DNA of 64,000 nucleotides. It comes from Ignelater luminosus. Taxonomy: Eukaryota; Arthropoda; Insecta; Coleoptera; Elateridae. The notes under the pieces are model-generated. The model saw nothing but the letters and a program-made list of their open reading frames with translations. It was not told the origin of the DNA and did no database searches. Shown here one piece after another: positions 22,601-35,159 of the stretch. The DNA is taken from contig VTPC01091300.1 of the NCBI GenBank assembly GCA_011009095.1, positions 107,034 to 171,033 of the forward strand, read 5' to 3'. Position numbers and translations under genes: made by a program. The first letter of the stretch is position 1; each line of letters opens with the position of its first letter.

Positions 22601-23929
22601 ATTTTAAAACGTTCATTTCTCATTTAATGCCTATGTTAGATTATAAAGTGTTTTAATAAAAATCAAACAACAGGTAATGTAAATAGATACAGAATGAAAT
22701 TGGCTTTCCGAGAGAAATTACAGTTATTTTATTTACATCTGTGACTTTCTATGCGGATATTGTTAATATCCATAAAATGGAAATATAAAGTAGGAAAATG
22801 CGAACCTTAGGAAGTTTCTACTGTTATTTTCTTCGGTGTATTGTGTAAAAAAAGGCCACCGACAATGTTGTTTACAGTAACAACATAGCATCAACAGACA
22901 TCTTGTATAAGAGAGAGCATAAGATCACCTTTTATCCTGATATCAATAACATCTGTTTTGAACTAGGAATTTCTGTACAACACAGTGTGAATTCTTATTA
23001 TTGAGTTTGTTATAAATTAACGCTTTGAGTTATAGTTTGACAAAAACAATTAAAAATTACAATGCTAGTTGACTTAATTAGAAAATTCTTCGAGATCAAT
23101 AATTTACAGATCTACAGCTTCCAAGACTAATATCCCAAACAAGGGAAGTTTTCGTCTCACTGATGTACCAACTGACAGAAAGACATCAGTTACAGCTGCT
23201 TTGAGTTTTCATTAGATCTAAGAAATGTGAAGAGTATACCTAAAACTCATCAGAGGCGAAGGTTTTTTACCAACTCTTTAGTCCGAAAAACATATTAGAT
23301 AACTGTTCTTTCGGAGGAAAGATTGCTCTGTGGCCCTTAGCTATGTTACCTATCCATTTTGCTTTTTATACCTCATAAGTCGATGCATTTTAGCGAGTTC
23401 GTCTGCCTTCTGTTTTATCATAAACCCCTGTGCTCGTAATCCCATATTTGATGAGATTTAATTTCGTTTGTCGTACCAACTTTACTCAAAGCATTTTTGC
23501 ACTTTTGAACGAGAGTTGTCTACCATTTGGAGTTTGTCTATTTGATTCAGAACTGAAAAGGAACCGCATCTGAACTAAGCAACGTATATATCGCATACGC
23601 CAATAACTCGTTCGTATTCAGTTTCAGTCAAAATTGATCACGCTCAATGAGTCGTGTTATAAGTTTTGATATTTTCCTTGTTTATTTTAAATTGTAAATA
23701 AGGAACAGTCCATTTCCTGGTTGGGCAGATTGCTTTTAATGCCAACCGAAAAAAATATAAAATTTTTTGCTCTGCCTTTCTAGTGTCATGCCACTGATAA
23801 AATGGCTTAGACCTCCTCTACCTCTCTATCACTCACCTTTAGTTATTTTGTAGCTAGACAACTTTCGTCAACTGGATCATTCTGACTTGTCCTATTTAAT
23901 TTCTAACCCTGCACACCACGTATTTTGAG
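19601..23929. other. Mostly AT-rich non-coding stretch
   Basis: No recognised gene apart from the unassigned frame at 21093-21608. The part at 20660-20960 has balanced composition and looks like unique sequence, unlike the mobile-element debris elsewhere, and is a reasonable place to look for a conserved regulatory element. The remainder shows only short closed frames. Confidence 0.45.
21093..21608 (-). CDS. Unassigned 171-residue open reading frame
   Basis: This is the second-longest ATG-started frame in the window after the transposase, in DNA where stops are frequent. The sequence starts MISTNWEGWFALWVSL and has mixed hydrophobic and charged composition with a Lys/Arg-rich end. I see no signal peptide, zinc motif or enzyme signature and recognise no family. 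It may be a real small gene or exon, a piece of an unknown transposon, or a chance frame in a less AT-rich patch. No start context or splice signal was convincing. Confidence 0.2.
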   Translation of the reverse strand: MISTNWEGWFALWVSLRAVCELEGLRQPASVSRTFSLFLQKAEKATGDQEVFLCKRRFFIVISCPNEWYVRVLQMFCRKFSIVVYFRFKSKILVSLGPSQNELLTSFIFSDVDGLVKERLLLGNFKKQMRNRDFTHDSQDLQINGNRSEKFVYYEKAKNDFRVSSGNILRF

Positions 23930-25690
23930 ATATGATGTCACAGCCTCCTTTTCGTCTAAATAACGAGGCCTGGTAGTCCTGATACGACCTCGACTATAAT
24001 TATAGAGGTTGTCTTCGCAGCTCCGGTTATGCCCAGTCGTTGAATCTTATCTAGTTTTCGAAGAATAATGATGCGCTTCACACTAGAACACCTACTACCA
24101 GAGTCACTCGCGTAAGTACTTGACGTCGTGTGCAAATCCCAGCAATTTTCTGTGCAATGTGATTTCCTTAAAGTTCTGTCTTCTTTCTTTTTGTGCAGAA
24201 AATAACATCCGTCTTTGAAGAATTGAGCGGTAGATCATCATTTTAATAATTCTACGGGCTACTTGCATTTAATCGCAAATGATTCAGAAAGCGGCGAGGT
24301 AACTAGTAAATTCTTAAGTAAACATTCAGCTGGCCGTCTTAATGTTTCCTTCTAATTCCGCTTTACTCATTTGACCAATGCAGATATCTTTGTCCTGCTA
24401 CTCAATTGATCTTATCAAATGCTCTCTGTTATGTGTTAAAAAGACGTTAAACGGTTACTTTCTTATAACGAGGGATATTTCCTACTCTACGCACGACGGT
24501 ATTGAGTGAATTTCTTGTCGATTCTGACTGTAAGAAGAATTCTTTCCAGAAGCTATCTATGGGCAGCCCATTCCAAAGACTTAATGAGGACGTAAGTAAG
24601 TTGGACTTATGAGTTTGAATCTGTGCGATTTTCTTGTGTTCTTTGGTGATGAAGACCACTCTAGTTGACTTCCAAATTTTTGAAACATACTCCACTGCCT
24701 GGTTGACCTCTCTTATCCAAAAGACGAGAATAAATCTTGTTTGGCCGTCCTTTACCCTCCGTGAAATAGCATCGTCCGTTACCACAGTTTCGACAAAGGT
24801 GTAAATTTTAGGGCAATCTTCTCGTACGTCAATTCTCAGTTTGTAACCATTTTAGCTACATTACGAGATTTACGTCTTAGTAGTGGAGGGTTCCCTCTAC
24901 TGTGCGATTTCCGTTGATCTACCACACGATATGTGTGCTGATTCTTGTGAAAAGGTATCTATATTGACAGTTCGTCTCAAGTGACGACCTATGTTAGACT
25001 AATGACTCTGAGTCTGTGTAGTTTTTTTCCCAATTTGATCTCCAAACTGTCCAAAAATACTCCTTTGCTTGACTCTTCTTATAAATAACTTTTCTGTCTA
25101 AAAGAGAAACCTGCAAATAATTTGTCTGGCCTTGCCGACTTGAAAGGACTAAACTTTTTTATCCATTAAATAACGTCATCTGTTATCACACCTTTGGCAA
25201 ATTGCCACTTCGCTGCAGTAGGAATTTGTTGCTGTTCTGTCTTAGGTAGTATTTGGGTAGCTCCATCTTTCGGTTGGTGGGCCACCAGGAAGCATTGAAT
25301 GATTTCTGTTTGGTTAGTGTCCAGGTCCTGTTTGACCTATAGAGCAAGCGATATTATAGTTTGTCTTACCTAAGATTTTCATCAACACTATTCAAGTAGT
25401 TGCAGTACTTCTGTCGGTGGCTCTTTTATTGCGCTTTGATTTCTTTCTAAAATTTTTTCTTGCAGTGTTATAGTTATCTCATAAAATCTGAGTCTTGCCC
25501 TTAACGGCATGTTTCAAAGCACGCCTGAATTCTGAATTCCACCATGATGCTCTTTGAGCCCCTGCTGTCTTGAGTGAATAGGCCTGTTTGTAGAAAGAGG
25601 TTGTCCGCTCTCTTAAAACCTTAGCTGCATTGTCTCAGCTATCTGGTGAACTGGGAAACCTTTACTATTTGCTAAAATAGTTGACTGTTC
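23930..25690 (-). mobile_element. Decayed R1/Jockey-like LINE, internally duplicated
   Basis: Read on the - strand from high to low coordinates, blocks appear in the order of a non-LTR ORF2. First is the pre-RT motif WWNSEFRRALKHAVKG (from 25544). Next are VITDDVI-WIKKFSPFKSARPDK (about 25190-25110) and a second diverged copy of the same segment, VVTDDAI (about 24785), leading to EYVSKIWKSTRVVFITK (about 24690-24640). Then come the RT thumb-like LNSSKTDVIFCTKRKKTEL (about 24230-24175) and KIQRLGITGAAKTTS (about 24055-24010), which in R1-type elements lies after the RT. Stops and frameshifts are throughout. The 112-residue frame at 24447-24785 is part of it, not a gene. The catalytic YADD block is not visible between these segments. 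Confidence 0.7.
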
Positions 25691-25989
25691 TAGTTTCTAC
25701 GTAGGAAGATGTGCACATATTTTTACCATGTCACTAATTCCTCTTACTTCAGACTCCAAGATTACTGCGTTTTTTCCTCACCCTTGCGAACTTGCATGCA
25801 ACCTTCATTACCGAATCTGTCGCCCTAATCTTGAATGGATACATGATAGGTTGATTTGTAGTATTCTTATTTTGACATCTTTCAATTTCTCTATGAAAGA
25901 TTAATATGGAGACTCCTGCATTAGCAAAGCGTTACTACCAGTTTTCTTGCCATACAGCAAATTTTTGACAAGTGCTTTTTTGTTTAATC

Positions 25990-26110
25990 AAAATTTTTCT
26001 TCTTTAACGTCCTTCAACAACGAGAGTGACTGCATAGGTTACGTACACTGAGAGCTGGCGTCCCACAAGGTGGTATTCTTTTCTTTTAGCATAGTCACAT
26101 TCATAATTAT
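25990..26110 (+). mobile_element. Non-LTR reverse-transcriptase fragment (GVPQG block)
   Basis: Codons 26039-26086 read LRTLRAGVPQGGILFF, the conserved RT block before the catalytic YADD in LINE elements, followed by a stop. It is on the strand opposite to the adjacent 23930-25690 LINE, so either a second element or an inverted piece. Nothing else of it is certain. Confidence 0.55.
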
Positions 26111-27889
26111 CCATTTGACTCAATACATCAATCACATTACCTTATGAGTATTTTCCCATTTCCTTCTGGACAGAACAACAATAAAATTGATAAACATGTA
26201 AAAGCTTTCTCTTTTAAGCATCTGACAGCCCGTATCAAACCCTTTTTGAATACATTGACGTTTCCAATTTTGTTTACGCGATTTCGTCATTAATGTTTAA
26301 ATACTTCGTTGCTGTAGTGGGAGCAAACATTAAATTTTTTATCATTATTGTTAAGTTTGAGCTAATACCTTATTTATAATAGTAATGGCCAGTCATCAAT
26401 CGCCATCGGAATCTTCTCTTATTAACAAGTGATAGGAATGTTTTGTCAGACTCCATTTCACTATCACAACTATTAATATTTCAGAAAGATGATGATAAAA
26501 AAATTATGGTCTTGCTTCTAATTTGAATGAACAATGAGAGAAGAGGCAGGAGAAATTATGTTGCAAAAATCTAAATTTCCCCTTTTTGCTTTACTAGTTA
26601 CGCATTTCTGCGTATGTATGAATCTCTGTATTGACGTTCGGGGTTGAATTTTTATTATTTATGTTCGACCTTTAGAACGTGCAAAGAATTATAAATGCTC
26701 GAATAACCTAAATTTCGTTGAATTAGTGAAACATTGTTGAATATATGCAAATTTAGTTGTTGGTTGGAAAAAGTCGTTTATACTAGTAGTAGGTAACACG
26801 CGCTTTGTTTTATTTATTATTTACTGATGTTTGTTTTACCGAAAATGTTTTTCCCATTTGAATTAATTTTAATGGAAAAATGAATAGGATCTGCTCTTTA
26901 ATAATAATTTATGTAGGATGTTTTCATTTGTTGTTGTTTTATTGAAAAATACTTATGCAAGCAAGATACCTGTATCAAAATATAGAAGAAAATTTTTATG
27001 TTCATTAATAATGTATTGAGGTTTATTGTTTATTTTAAGAATATCTTCATTTTTAAATCATTTCTAGAACGGCAGTTTGTAAACCTGTTAGTACTGTTTT
27101 TCCTTTTTTACTTACGTGTTGTCATTATTAAATGATTTAAGCCTTTTTGCCCCCAGTATTAGAATTGGAATGTCTTTCAAACGATTTCATTTTTTAAAAA
27201 ATTGTTGTAAGAGTCTATAAGATGCCTTCTTTTTGAAAGTAAACATTTAGTAAATAAAAATAAAAACAGAAAAACATTTATGCAAAACGCTTTGGCTTAT
27301 AATATAGGGCGAAATCGCATACATTAAATACCTGAGAGGCGTGTGCAGCTTTGAGAGGAATCTTCTAGTTTTATAATGAACGCAAAAGCTTTTATGGAAG
27401 CGCAATATAAACCTCCAAATGAGTGCTTGCTAAAAATAAAATGCACATAGCACATTTAGCATTGACTTAGCTTAACAATCCGTAAAGGGATGGCAAATAA
27501 TTCGAAGTAGAGCTAGCTTTTCAGTTAAATCAATAAATTAAGCAATAAGCTAACTTTAGGATTTGCCTTACAGTTGCTAATATTTGCTGGTGTGTCACTA
27601 GTTTGGTATCAGGAATAATGTCTACCTCATCCTTGCCTTCAGGAATTTAGTTTCAATTATGACAAACGTTTTAAGATCGATTTCTCAAACGTTTGTAGAA
27701 TTTGACTTTATTGAAATTAGATACTATGCCATAGTGAATCGAGAAATATAAAGCAAGGGGGGCAGAATGCGGTTTAGACCATTTGTTTGCAAGAATTTCT
27801 TGCAAAAGAGAACTGAAAGAAAAAAGAAGAAAAGAAAGTCAAGGAAGAGTAAACAAAACAAAAATTCCAAAATAAAGAAATATCTAAAA
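26111..27889. other. AT-rich non-coding stretch
   Basis: No frame or repeat that I can support. The - strand frame at 27774-28130 is the complement of A-rich LINE sequence and is rejected. Confidence 0.5.
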
Positions 27890-29110
27890 GCAATAAAACA
27901 GAAAGAGTATTAGTGTGCAAACCAGAAAGAGTAATGGAAAGGTGGCAGAATCGCTTCCAAGGCTTGTTAAACAGCGTTGAAGGAAAAATCAAAATGACAT
28001 TATGGACATCATAATTAGAAGATGAAATAATTGAGTTGCTAAGGGAAGATGATTGTGAAAATATTATATTAAGAAATTGAAAAATAACAATGAAATAATA
28101 AGTACCAAAGAGAGTATACGAACTGATCAAGATGATATGAGAAAGATATCAAAAGGGGATTCGATACTGCGTGTTCTAAAAGTAGCAGAACAGCAACAGC
28201 TTAGATTTTTGCAATAAAAGAAATTTAAATTATTTGATGTGTACATTTAAGTTTATAGATTTTCAGGAGCCATACAACAGAATAGATAGAAGAAAATGTA
28301 CCAGGCTATGAATCAGTTAATGATATCAGGGGAGATAATAAGACTAAAACGATGACTTTAAACAAAACAGAAAAGAAATAACTTGGAATGGGCATAAATC
28401 AGAAGAATCTAAAATAAAGAAAGGGCTTAGACAGGGAGGCCGTCTAAGTGATAGCAGGACAAAGACAGATGGTACAATTTACAACAACTAACACCAGTGA
28501 TGGTGTTTGCAGATGACTTAACAATACTAACAATGTTAAGAAAAAGACCCAAAAACCAGACGGCGAGTCAGGAAAGGAAAATATATAAAGATAAAGTTAG
28601 GAAGTTTGTGCTTCTGGGAGTGAGAATAGAAGAAAAAAGGCTCACGAAATATGGACGTTTGGCAGAACTGATGAGATCAAAATATGTATGAAGTAACGAA
28701 AGTAAGAATTTACAAGACAGTAGTAAGACCTACAGTTACATATGCATGAGAGACACAATGGATATTAAAAAGGCAGAAGAAGAAATATTGAGAAGATGGG
28801 AGAGGAAGATACTGAGAATACTATGGGTGGAAAATACAGAAGATGGATGAAGGAGAAGAACAAACAGAGGGCTGGAAAAGCTTTATAAAGAACCAACCAC
28901 AAATATTGTTAAAACACAAAGAATAAGACGGTTGCTACATGTAAAAGGATAAATGATGGTTCTGCACGGAAGCCCAGTTTGTAGAAAAGGGAAGAGAAGA
29001 CCAAGGAAAAGATGATATGACAATGTACAGGAAGTTCTGAGAAGTATGAGAAACAGTGATGAATCGACGGGTACTAGGAAGAAATATGCGAATGGTAATC
29101 TAAAAGGTAA
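27890..29110 (+). mobile_element. Decayed LINE (endonuclease-reverse transcriptase type)
   Basis: On the + strand, in several frames, the ORF2 order is visible: KPERVMERWQNRFQGLLN (about 27915), QEPYNRIDRRK (about 28265) corresponding to the RT block with the first catalytic Asp, and KIKKGLRQGGRLS (about 28410). The FADD catalytic pair is at 28506-28517, then FVLLGVRIEEK (about 28600), AEEEILRRWERKILRI (about 28775) and RKGKRRPRKR (about 28985). The 64-residue frame from 28497 is a remnant of the RT thumb. Many stops and indels make it inactive. The purine-rich sense strand is typical of such copies. Confidence 0.75.
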
Positions 29111-32100
29111 AGTTTAGGGGGTTTGCAGACGCGAATGGGATTTTGGCGAGAAAAACCACTATTTGCCCATAAGCTAATTTTACTTACAAACGTGCATTTT
29201 AGTTCGCCAAACAGTAAACTATAAGATCGCGGGATCACGTGGCCAAAGAAGTTAAAAAACGCTGATTTATTTTTGTTTTTCAAAATTCAGAATAGAACAT
29301 TTTCCAGGTTTTCTGGTATAGATGATCGACTATCTTTTCGATGTTACGTGATACTAACAAGGGATAGTAATAGTTACCTGATTATAGATCTTGATGTCTT
29401 TGTAGAGCAGAAGTTTATAGTTGGACAAAGAACATGCCTGTTTGACTAGAATATATGACTCTCTAACGATAATTGATAGAATTATCCATTCTTTAATGTC
29501 ACTCTAACATCTGAATAGGATCTGCTTATATCACATTGTCAAAGCGTGCAATGCCTGATCAAGGATAAGATAGTCAACTTAAATTTGCAGTTTTTGACCA
29601 GCCGCGAAACACGTTTTTGATAATGGGATACAAGTAGGTAGAGATGAACAGCAAGGATTCTTAGAGGAAGGTGCTCAAAGAAAATCAAAAAATGTCTTAA
29701 AGTTTAGAAATGAATTATTCCTGAGATCATTAGAGCTACGCTTTTATGCTACTTGTTTGATGATCCAAACTTATCAGGCTATGTCATGGATTAAGCCATC
29801 ATTGTTTTCTCTACTATTGGTAGGCAGTTTGATTATTTTTTTTATCAGATTGCTCAGAATATAATCAAAATTGGAATTGTTTTTTCTTTACCTTATTATT
29901 ATTTATGTACTACATTTAAATGAAGAGTAGAAGCCGTTAGTGCGCAAGAGAATGCATTACCATTTATAAGAATCCTTTTTGGCTTAATTGATATTGGATT
30001 TTAGACACAACTTATTATTCTTATTTCTAAGGTAAGAACTGCAATATAATATTTTGAAAATCGTTTCAGAATACTATAATTCATATTTATATTATCTTTT
30101 ATTGAATTTTTCTATTCATACCCTCAAGTCATTATAGCTAAATCATTGCTTAACTGCTGGAACATGAGAAAGTTATTAGATTAATAAATTGCTATAATAT
30201 TGCAGGCGAAATAACTTCTGAATATTGAGTTAACTTATACCTATACTAACGTGAAAAATCAATTACAGAGAACCTCCCTTTCATGGTTACCATTTTCGAT
30301 AATCCTTTAGTATATAGCTGCCATTGGCAAATATTAAATATGGACACTTAAATGTGACGGTAGTAAACCAATGAAAACTTTCTTGCTTGTAGCTCATACA
30401 TCATACTTGTTAATTCCCTGAAGCATGTTTTGCCTGATTGTTGTAGTGTGCTTTGACAAATTAAATAAGGACTTCTTATTTTTGTCTAGATGATATGAAT
30501 TTTTATATAGCACTTTTGAGATATATTCAACTGATGGCACTAAAAGTAATCTTGCGTCGTGAGCGTTTCAGAAAAGTATCGACTTCGAACAGAAATGGAG
30601 CGCACATTTGATATATCGAGGAACGGCTAGTTTCCCCACAGGTCTTTTTACACTCACCATAAACCAATTTTACAGCTTCTTCCGGTGTGCGCTCGACCCC
30701 ACACATCAAACTAATTGCCTTTTAAGCGATTGAAAATTTTACGTTGAGTAAAATCCATTACCTTTTAATGACTAACATGTAATTCGAGTATTCTTTAATT
30801 CAACAGGGAGATTTCGATATTAATTAGTAATCGATTGGTTAGTTTGCCTTTTTAATTATCGGGTCCCCGTTGTGCGACTTAATCAAAATTAACTTATTTT
30901 GGGAATGAATTTAAATGGAGTACAGGACGTAAGCGATTTATCGGTTCAGCAGTTTCCATTGCACAGCAGACAAGTTGAGAAATGTGCAAGAATCGGCGTT
31001 CTACGATGTTTGAATGTCAATTCCGACCCTTCAAAGACCAACTTCTCGCTAAAGCTATTCATAATTTTTAGATTTATCGAATAAAGAATATATATATTCA
31101 ATGGAGTCGGATTCTCGGCGAAACCTATGAAATATAGTAAAGGCGCGGCACAATCGTTTTAAAAATTGCGATTAACGTGTCAAACGCCTGACGTCGTTTA
31201 TATCCCTATCCATTGGAAAATTTAAAACACGCCGGGAGGGCGTCTTTTATTTACATTTCAGGAATTTCGCTCGAATAAATATTGAAGTTTGCTTTCAGGT
31301 ATTTGAAATATGTCATTGTATTCTTTTGGTTCTTTTCGTCGCCAGAGCAAAAAGACTCGGGCGTAATTTTGTAACGTAAAAGCTGACTATAAATGCAGCT
31401 TTGAGCTCGAAATGAAATTTTATTTGTCCCTGAAATAAACCACAATGTGGCCGCGTCATCCCGTTATTGGCTCTGAAGGTGTAATATACCTGGTGCGCAT
31501 TTAACGTCGAAAATGAATTTGCATATCAAGCATAAAATTTGATTTTCAGGGGGAAACTACTCAGATTTTCCTTACATCCAGTACTTAACACGTAAGTCAA
31601 CAGAAGAAACGGGTGAAAATTTATTTAGAGTTAGAGTTCGTCGTGAACTCCGGGCATTTTACCAACTCGAAATTGATTTAAAGATCTACACCACACACAC
31701 ACACACCGCACAAGTGTGTCGAGATATTTAGATCAATATTGTTGAACAAGAAGGGTTTAGAGCCTCCTCCATTCGGGAATCTTGTTTTTGAACTCGCACA
31801 AAAAAGGTTTCTCGTAAAGTTAAATCTGGGTTCTTGCGTGGCTATTGTGGAAATTCAAATTCTAATTCGAACAGGGTAGGTAAATATTAGAATTCAGACT
31901 ATGGGATGTAATCAGTCACTTATATAAATTGCTCCATTGTGCAACAGTCCGTCACACAAAGGTTTTAGAACTGACCACGGGTTATCCAGATCATTCCCTT
32001 TTGTTATCTTTCACTCCCGGGCTTTCAAAGACTAGGGCTTGTACAAATCAAACAGTGTGTATAAAGCTTATTTTTTTACTCTTTTAAAGCTGTGTATGGA

Positions 32101-33735
32101 CTTCTGTTTGTTGTTAAATAAACAAACAGGTATCACAAGCATTACGTACGAGGAAAATCAGAGATAATTGAAATTATAAACGTTGATATTTGTTTTATTT
32201 TAATAGAAAGTTTTTTTTTTAGTAAATATTGAATTTTAATAGCTTAAAAGCAAAAAACATTGTTTGATGTTTATAATAGCCTACAATTAAAATTAAACTA
32301 CCCACGTAAATCCTTCATTATCGTATAAAAAGTTATGTTATTTTAATAAAAATTTTGCTAGAGGGCGTAAATATATATTTGACTTTTTTTATGAACATTT
32401 TTTTTTTTAGGTTTTGTTAATAGTTACAATAGGGAAAAAAATGTGAAAGGTATATACAAGGTGTAATCAAAATATAGTCAGTTTCAGACAAATCTGCAGA
32501 ATTACAATTATCAACTACTGTTATGGGGTATCTTAACTAGTCACTGCTGAATACTATGGCTGCAGCAAGTAGGCTTGTTCTATAATTTAGGCTATCTATC
32601 TCTGTTTTGTATTTTGCTCTGTAAATGTTTGAAATCTTTCGGCTTGAAATTTGATAGACTCATGTTTGCATTTTTGATATTCTGATTACTTGAGAAATCC
32701 ACTGTTATGACTGCGCCATAGTCTCAATATTTGGTTCTTAAACCACATCTTATTCTAGTAATAATTATTTTCAGGTTTGTGTCTGGGTCTATTAATTTTA
32801 ATAACTTCCAGACAATTTCCAGGCAAAGTTTTCAGAAAAGCACCAAGACGCTTTGGAAGAACTTCACTAGGACACGCTTCTTGTCTAGATTTTGTTAAAA
32901 TTATCTTTATGAGATCCTGTTTTGTACTTTATTAATTTTCTAGTTTTCTATTGTTAAGCTGTGTTAGATCTAATTAAGGGGCTGTCTCAAAAGCAAAAAG
33001 ACATGATTTTACTTGTCAGCTTTGCATGTAATTTTGCATTTACAAAAATTGAAACAAGTAGAACACAAATACTTCAGCACTTTCAACGAGAGGACAAATA
33101 AATAAATTCAACGAATAATCAAAAGTATGAAAATATTATAACTGCCGATTTTAAGAAACTCTCTGGGTGTCTGAAGTCCCGGAGAATTCTCAGGAACGTA
33201 AAACGTGTAAAAGTTGTGTTTAGTAGTTCGTCGTGCAAAGCTTGATATAGATACGTTTATCGTGTCTAGAATCAAGACAAAAAAAACTTTACAAGATTCT
33301 CAGCACTGAAATATTTCGAGAACCAAGAAACACGTGCTAGAAACTCACATTGCTGCTGACTCAAACGTTGTCGCTGGCAAACAGTATTTCCACGCTCACA
33401 AGAGAACTAATGTAATACATGCCGACAGAGTGAAAGCCAAGGCAAAATTTCTCAAAAAGTATTTTTTTTACAACCATCAAAAAAAGGTTAGATTTAAGCA
33501 TCGCCAAGGATACGGGAACTTATCATTTTTTCACATGGGAGCAAAATATATATTTTACGCCCATGTGCGCAAAAGATATGTTTCACGCACATGCGCGAGA
33601 AAATAAAAAATGACACATTAGGTAACTCTGCTTATTTTCAACGAACTTCGAAGGAGTCGTTACTGAATTTGCGAAGTCTGTCTGTCTGTCTGTATGTCCG
33701 CATTTTTTGTCAAATTCTGAAATTTTGACTTCAGA
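29111..33735. other. AT-rich non-coding stretch
   Basis: No gene recognised. It contains a CA microsatellite at about 31690-31706 and a TCTG run at about 33680-33696. Patches near 30540-30720 and 30900-31560 are less AT-biased and appear unique. Small frames there (for example 30527-30709 on the - strand) match nothing I know. Confidence 0.45.
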
Positions 33736-33953
33736 TTTGGATTCTACATCAAAAACTAAAGACTTGGTATCTTCGTTTTTTGATAACTCTTCGGGAACAT
33801 GGTCAAAATGGCGGCCGAAAATTGGAAAATTTTCAAAAATTTTGTTTTTACTTTAGAATCGTATTCTACATCAAAAAATAAAGCAAACGTGTACTTTTAG
33901 TTTTTTGATAGCACCTCGGGCACATGGTCAAAATGGCTGCCGAAGTCTGAAAA
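33736..33953 (+). repeat. Two-copy tandem repeat of about 120 bp
   Basis: Copy one (33736-33830) and copy two (33855-33953) share ATTCTACATCAAAAA, TTTTTTGATA, TCGGG-ACATGGTCAAAATGG and the following GCCGAA. The TCTGTCTGTCTG run just upstream often accompanies repeats of this kind. Probably the terminal part of an unidentified transposon. Confidence 0.6.
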
Positions 33954-34124
33954 AAGTAACAAAACGGAGTTCGTTGTGGTTATGGTTTGCATTCCCAGAT
34001 GTTTGCAATTTAATACTTTATTATTTTGCATTTTCATTTCACACTTGTTTTGTATAATTTACTTCAAAAATTTACATAATAATGTTTGAAGGTTGTAGAA
34101 AAAATGTTGTTTGCATTTCGTGGG

Positions 34125-34229
34125 GGTAATCAGTGATTTTTTGGCGCATTCGAATGACTTTTTTATCTCGACCTCACGGTCTCGGCAAAAAATGCCATTC
34201 TCATGCGCTACAAAAAAACACTGATTTCC
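34125..34229. repeat. 105-bp hairpin (MITE-like palindrome)
   Basis: The two halves pair across nearly the full length: GGTAATCAGTGATTTTTTG at the left against CACTGATTTCC at the right, then GCGCAT with ATGCGC, GAATG with CATTC, and a small loop around GACCTCACGGTC. A partial copy of the outer end (GGAAATCAGTGT) occurs again at about 34263. Perfect small palindromes like this are usually MITEs. Confidence 0.65.
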
Positions 34230-35159
34230 CGCACTTAATACAAAAATAACTATTGCTTGATAGGAAATCAGTGTAAGAGGGCATCGTTTTGGTGCTCGTC
34301 AAACAACGTTGTTCAAGAACGGCGTACCAAACGTTTCCTAAACGACAAGAATTGGAAAATTTTTGGCTCTCTGTAAAAGGAGTATTAAGAAAAATCTAAA
34401 AACCCCAAGGAATTTGCAAGCATTCAAAAGCAGATGGACCCGAATTAGTAACCAAGTGGTTGATCAGTCTGAATAGCTGATATAGATTTGCGAAACATAC
34501 CGCATCAAGAATTCCCGGGGCCAGTTTGATGTAAATTACATTAAATATGGTTAGACATTTATTTATGTGTCTTAGATTGAACTTTACATGCTCTTTTGTT
34601 GTATGTAAATTAAATCGTTTGCTTTTAAGACGGCTCCTTATTGAGGGATTCTTCTAAATTGAAAGAAATCTTGTCAGTTGCTTACCAAGGTGGAGGAATA
34701 GAAGAGAACAATCTGGTTATTCTCTGTTGAAAGTCTCAATGGTTAATGAACAAATAAATAATAGATTCCAACTTGGTCGAAAACCCATGTCTTTATCGCT
34801 CTGAACACTGGTGTCATCATCAGCCAAAGATTTTATTTTTCTTGCCATATCAAAGTGAAATGTATATAAAGAAATGTTTTCTTTTAACTGAATTATGATC
34901 TTAGCAAACAATTCATTACGGGCGAAGTCTTGTATCCTCATTCTAACTAATAAAATCGCAGAACCAAAAATCTTTGCTTTGTCAAAAAATGATAGCATTG
35001 GTGCTTAAGTCTTGAAGCTTGCAATCAGTCCTATAGAAAGTGAAGGATATTTTTTGATGTTTATCTAGAGGATAATAGGATTATAAACAGTTGAGAAGAT
35101 TCTTCGCTATAAATGATTTTTTCCCTACCATGCTAGATCCATGGCAACTTTTGGTTTGT
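34230..35159. other. AT-rich non-coding stretch
   Basis: Nothing I can support apart from the stray hairpin end near 34263. The - strand frame at 34717-34998 has no recognisable content. Confidence 0.4.

Noticed and set aside
24447-24785. 112-residue - strand frame as a host gene
   Set aside because: EYVSKIWKSTRVVFITK and neighbouring blocks identify it as part of a LINE reverse transcriptase.
27774-28130. 118-residue Ser/Phe-rich - strand frame
   Set aside because: It is the complement of purine-rich LINE coding sequence; composition explains the openness.
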